From positions 500 through 6,684 of the forward strand of contig JACQYP010000067.1 in assembly GCA_016208205.1 (NCBI GenBank): a stretch of DNA of 6,185 nt, given 5' to 3'. Below the pieces are notes generated by a model. It was not told where the DNA came from and did not search any database. It worked only from the letters and a program-made list of their open reading frames with translations. Of this stretch, positions 5,076-6,185 are shown piece by piece. The position numbers and the translations under genes were made by a program. The stretch is from Candidatus Desantisiibacteriota bacterium. Its GTDB lineage: Bacteria; UBA9089; CG2-30-40-21. Numbering within the stretch: position 1 is the first letter of the stretch; the number at the start of each line of letters is the position of its first letter.

Positions 5076-5168
5076 AACGGTTACGAAAACGGTTTACGGT
5101 TAGGCAACTTGTGTTCTTCATATTTCATCGCTCTCTAACCGTAAACTGTGAACCGTGAACCGTAAACC
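5076..5168. repeat. Heptamer ACGGTTY repeats in inverted patches
   Basis: On the minus strand 5135-5168 reads as successive 7-mers ACGGTTC, ACGGTTC, ACAGTTT, ACGGTTA. On the + strand 5089-5102 reads ACGGTTT, ACGGTTA, with a looser copy near 5076-5082. The two patches are therefore inverted: 5089-5103 and 5135-5149 are complementary at 14 of 15 positions and could form a stem with a loop of about 31 nt. No ORF is supported here. Confidence 0.65.
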
Positions 5169-5183
5169 TGAATAGTAGAGGTT

Positions 5184-5202
5184 CACAGGCTGAAAGCCTG
5201 TG
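5184..5202. repeat. CACAGGCT hairpin at the 3' end of the surface-protein gene
   Basis: CACAGGCT (5184-5191) and AGCCTGTG (5195-5202) pair perfectly around GAA. The stop codon of the minus-strand gene (5203-5205) directly abuts the stem. It is a second copy of the hairpin at 4281-4299, with shared GC/CC flanks. No T-tract follows on the minus strand. Confidence 0.75.
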
Positions 5203-6185
5203 CTACCTTATCACCGCCAGCTTCCCTGTCTTCCTGACATTGCCTCCATCTTCTACTACATAAAAGTAAATCCCGCTGGCGACTATTTTGCTATCGTTAT
5301 TCCTCGCAGCCCATGTATTATTATTAATAGTAGCAATCAACTCACCAGATAGGGTATAAATCTTGATTACACTATTTAATGGAAGATTTTCAAAGGTAAA
5401 CTCGTCAGGTGGTATTCCATTAACGGTTAATTGATTGTGCCAGGCATATATCCCGCTTGCTGCCCGTATCTCACTTGCAGCTGCAACAGCAACTACCTGA
5501 AATCGCCTTATCCGTTCCGTACCGTTGCCATAGGTATAGCTGTTAACCTGCCGCATATCTATCTTTTTATCAGTCGCAAGGTCAAGGAGGCAAAGGGTGC
5601 AACTATCCGGTATTCCTTGCCACTGGAGGGTTACATCCGTATTTTGCATACCATCGGTCAATACCTCAAAATCCCAGACCTTTGGAGAATTTGAAACTAA
5701 TGGAGACTTGTAGACACAGGCAAATTTGCCAAGAGTCTCATGGTTATCAATTGGAAAGTACATGCTGACATACGGAGGATACCCATTTGGCGGTTCAAAC
5801 AAGCAATATTTGTTATATCCATCGTTGGCATCGCCTGCTATACCAAAATAGTTATCCCTATCAATGCTTTTATCTGTGAATACAGATAGCTTTACCTCCC
5901 AATCCCGGGGATCTTGCAACAACTCAGGGGCAAGAGCTGCCAATGGCTGACTCGGAATAGCAGGTATCCTTAAATTACCTGACATGGATGAGTATAGCCA
6001 GCACCCTTCCCATGGTTTCATGACAGGATTATCTTTGTATCTGTCCATGATATATCCTGTTTTACCATTCTGGTCTGCCCCATATCGATAAATCCCATCC
6101 TTGATTATCCTGCCGTCAGATACCTTTTCTGTTACTGTCCCATAAGAAAAGAGGATATTATTCCAGCCTACACCAAAGATAAAGG
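5203..6185 (-). CDS. C-terminal part of a large surface/secreted protein, truncated by the window edge
   Basis: The reading frame is open from the stop at 5203 to the right edge, giving 326 whole codons. The ATG at 6048 is internal: the 45 codons before it carry on the same style of sequence (GVGWNNILFSYG, DGIYRYGADQNG) and I see no ribosome binding site for it. The early visible part has a GWNNI segment and KPWEGCWLYS (residues 56-65), a pattern seen in beta-rich surface proteins that precede a sorting tail. A beta-sandwich-like middle follows (WEVKLSVF, then VWDFEVL). The last 65 or so residues (FTFENLP, VIKIYTLSGELIATI, ASGIYFYVV, KTGKLAVIR) strongly resemble the C-terminal beta-sandwich that ends many exported proteins, of the FlgD-Ig or type IX sorting-domain kind. 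It is probably exported to the surface. The N-terminus and signal peptide are outside the window, so the specific function is unknown. Confidence 0.8.
   Translation of the reverse strand, partial: FIFGVGWNNILFSYGTVTEKVSDGRIIKDGIYRYGADQNGKTGYIMDRYKDNPVMKPWEGCWLYSSMSGNLRIPAIPSQPLAALAPELLQDPRDWEVKLSVFTDKSIDRDNYFGIAGDANDGYNKYCLFEPPNGYPPYVSMYFPIDNHETLGKFACVYKSPLVSNSPKVWDFEVLTDGMQNTDVTLQWQGIPDSCTLCLLDLATDKKIDMRQVNSYTYGNGTERIRRFQVVAVAAASEIRAASGIYAWHNQLTVNGIPPDEFTFENLPLNSVIKIYTLSGELIATINNNTWAARNNDSKIVASGIYFYVVEDGGNVRKTGKLAVIR

Noticed and set aside
4836..5138. Small open frames across hairpin element 2 giving Leu/Cys-rich peptides
   Set aside because: The repeated peptide words are translations of the hairpins; starts lie within antisense kdsC sequence and no ribosome binding site is present.
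6046..6048. ATG at 6048 as start of the surface protein
   Set aside because: The frame stays open to the window edge with protein-like sequence of the same style, so the gene starts outside the window.

Overview
The window looks like chromosome from an uncultivated, moderately AT-rich Gram-negative bacterium. kdsC (3-deoxy-D-manno-octulosonate 8-phosphate phosphatase) implies lipopolysaccharide and an outer membrane. The truncated gene at the right edge ends in a C-terminal module of the kind found on large secreted or surface proteins of Bacteroidetes-like and candidate-phylum bacteria. I cannot name the phylum; a candidate-phylum lineage rich in short repeats is an inference from the surface-protein tail and the repeat-laden spacers.

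Layout: 1-259 is a spacer of short repeats and a hairpin. 260-1915 (+) encodes a FapA/DUF342 protein. 1916-2484 (569 bp) has no gene; it holds a 277-bp element built of hairpins (1938-2214), a tandem 22-mer, and the promoter and leader of the next gene. 2485-2997 (+) is apt. 2998-3270 holds a terminator-like inverted repeat, a strong AT-rich hairpin and a weak promoter candidate. 3271-3957 (+) encodes a secreted Cys/Pro/Thr/Lys repeat protein of unknown function. 3958-4352 (395 bp) lies between convergent genes and contains no gene, only hairpins. 4353-4862 (-) is kdsC. 4863-5202 (340 bp) holds a second, 149-bp copy of the hairpin element and a heptamer-repeat patch. 5203-6185 (-) is the 3' part of a surface protein gene that runs off the window.

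The genes do not form one pathway: they are a possible motility or polar-assembly factor, purine salvage, an unknown exported protein, KDO synthesis and a surface protein. The striking feature is the spacers. Almost every one is filled with short palindromes or 7-8-nt tandem repeats. The most notable are two related elements (1938-2214 and 4873-5021) made from about ten copies of a 22-nt hairpin. All copies share a stem frame and nearly all the same hexanucleotide loop, but the middle stem triplet varies (AAA, AGA, GCA, GTA) and the opposite arm changes to match. Both elements have terminal inverted repeats of 32-34 bp. A second palindrome class has 8-9-bp stems around 3-nt loops; related palindromes appear to supply the stop codons of kdsC and of the surface gene.
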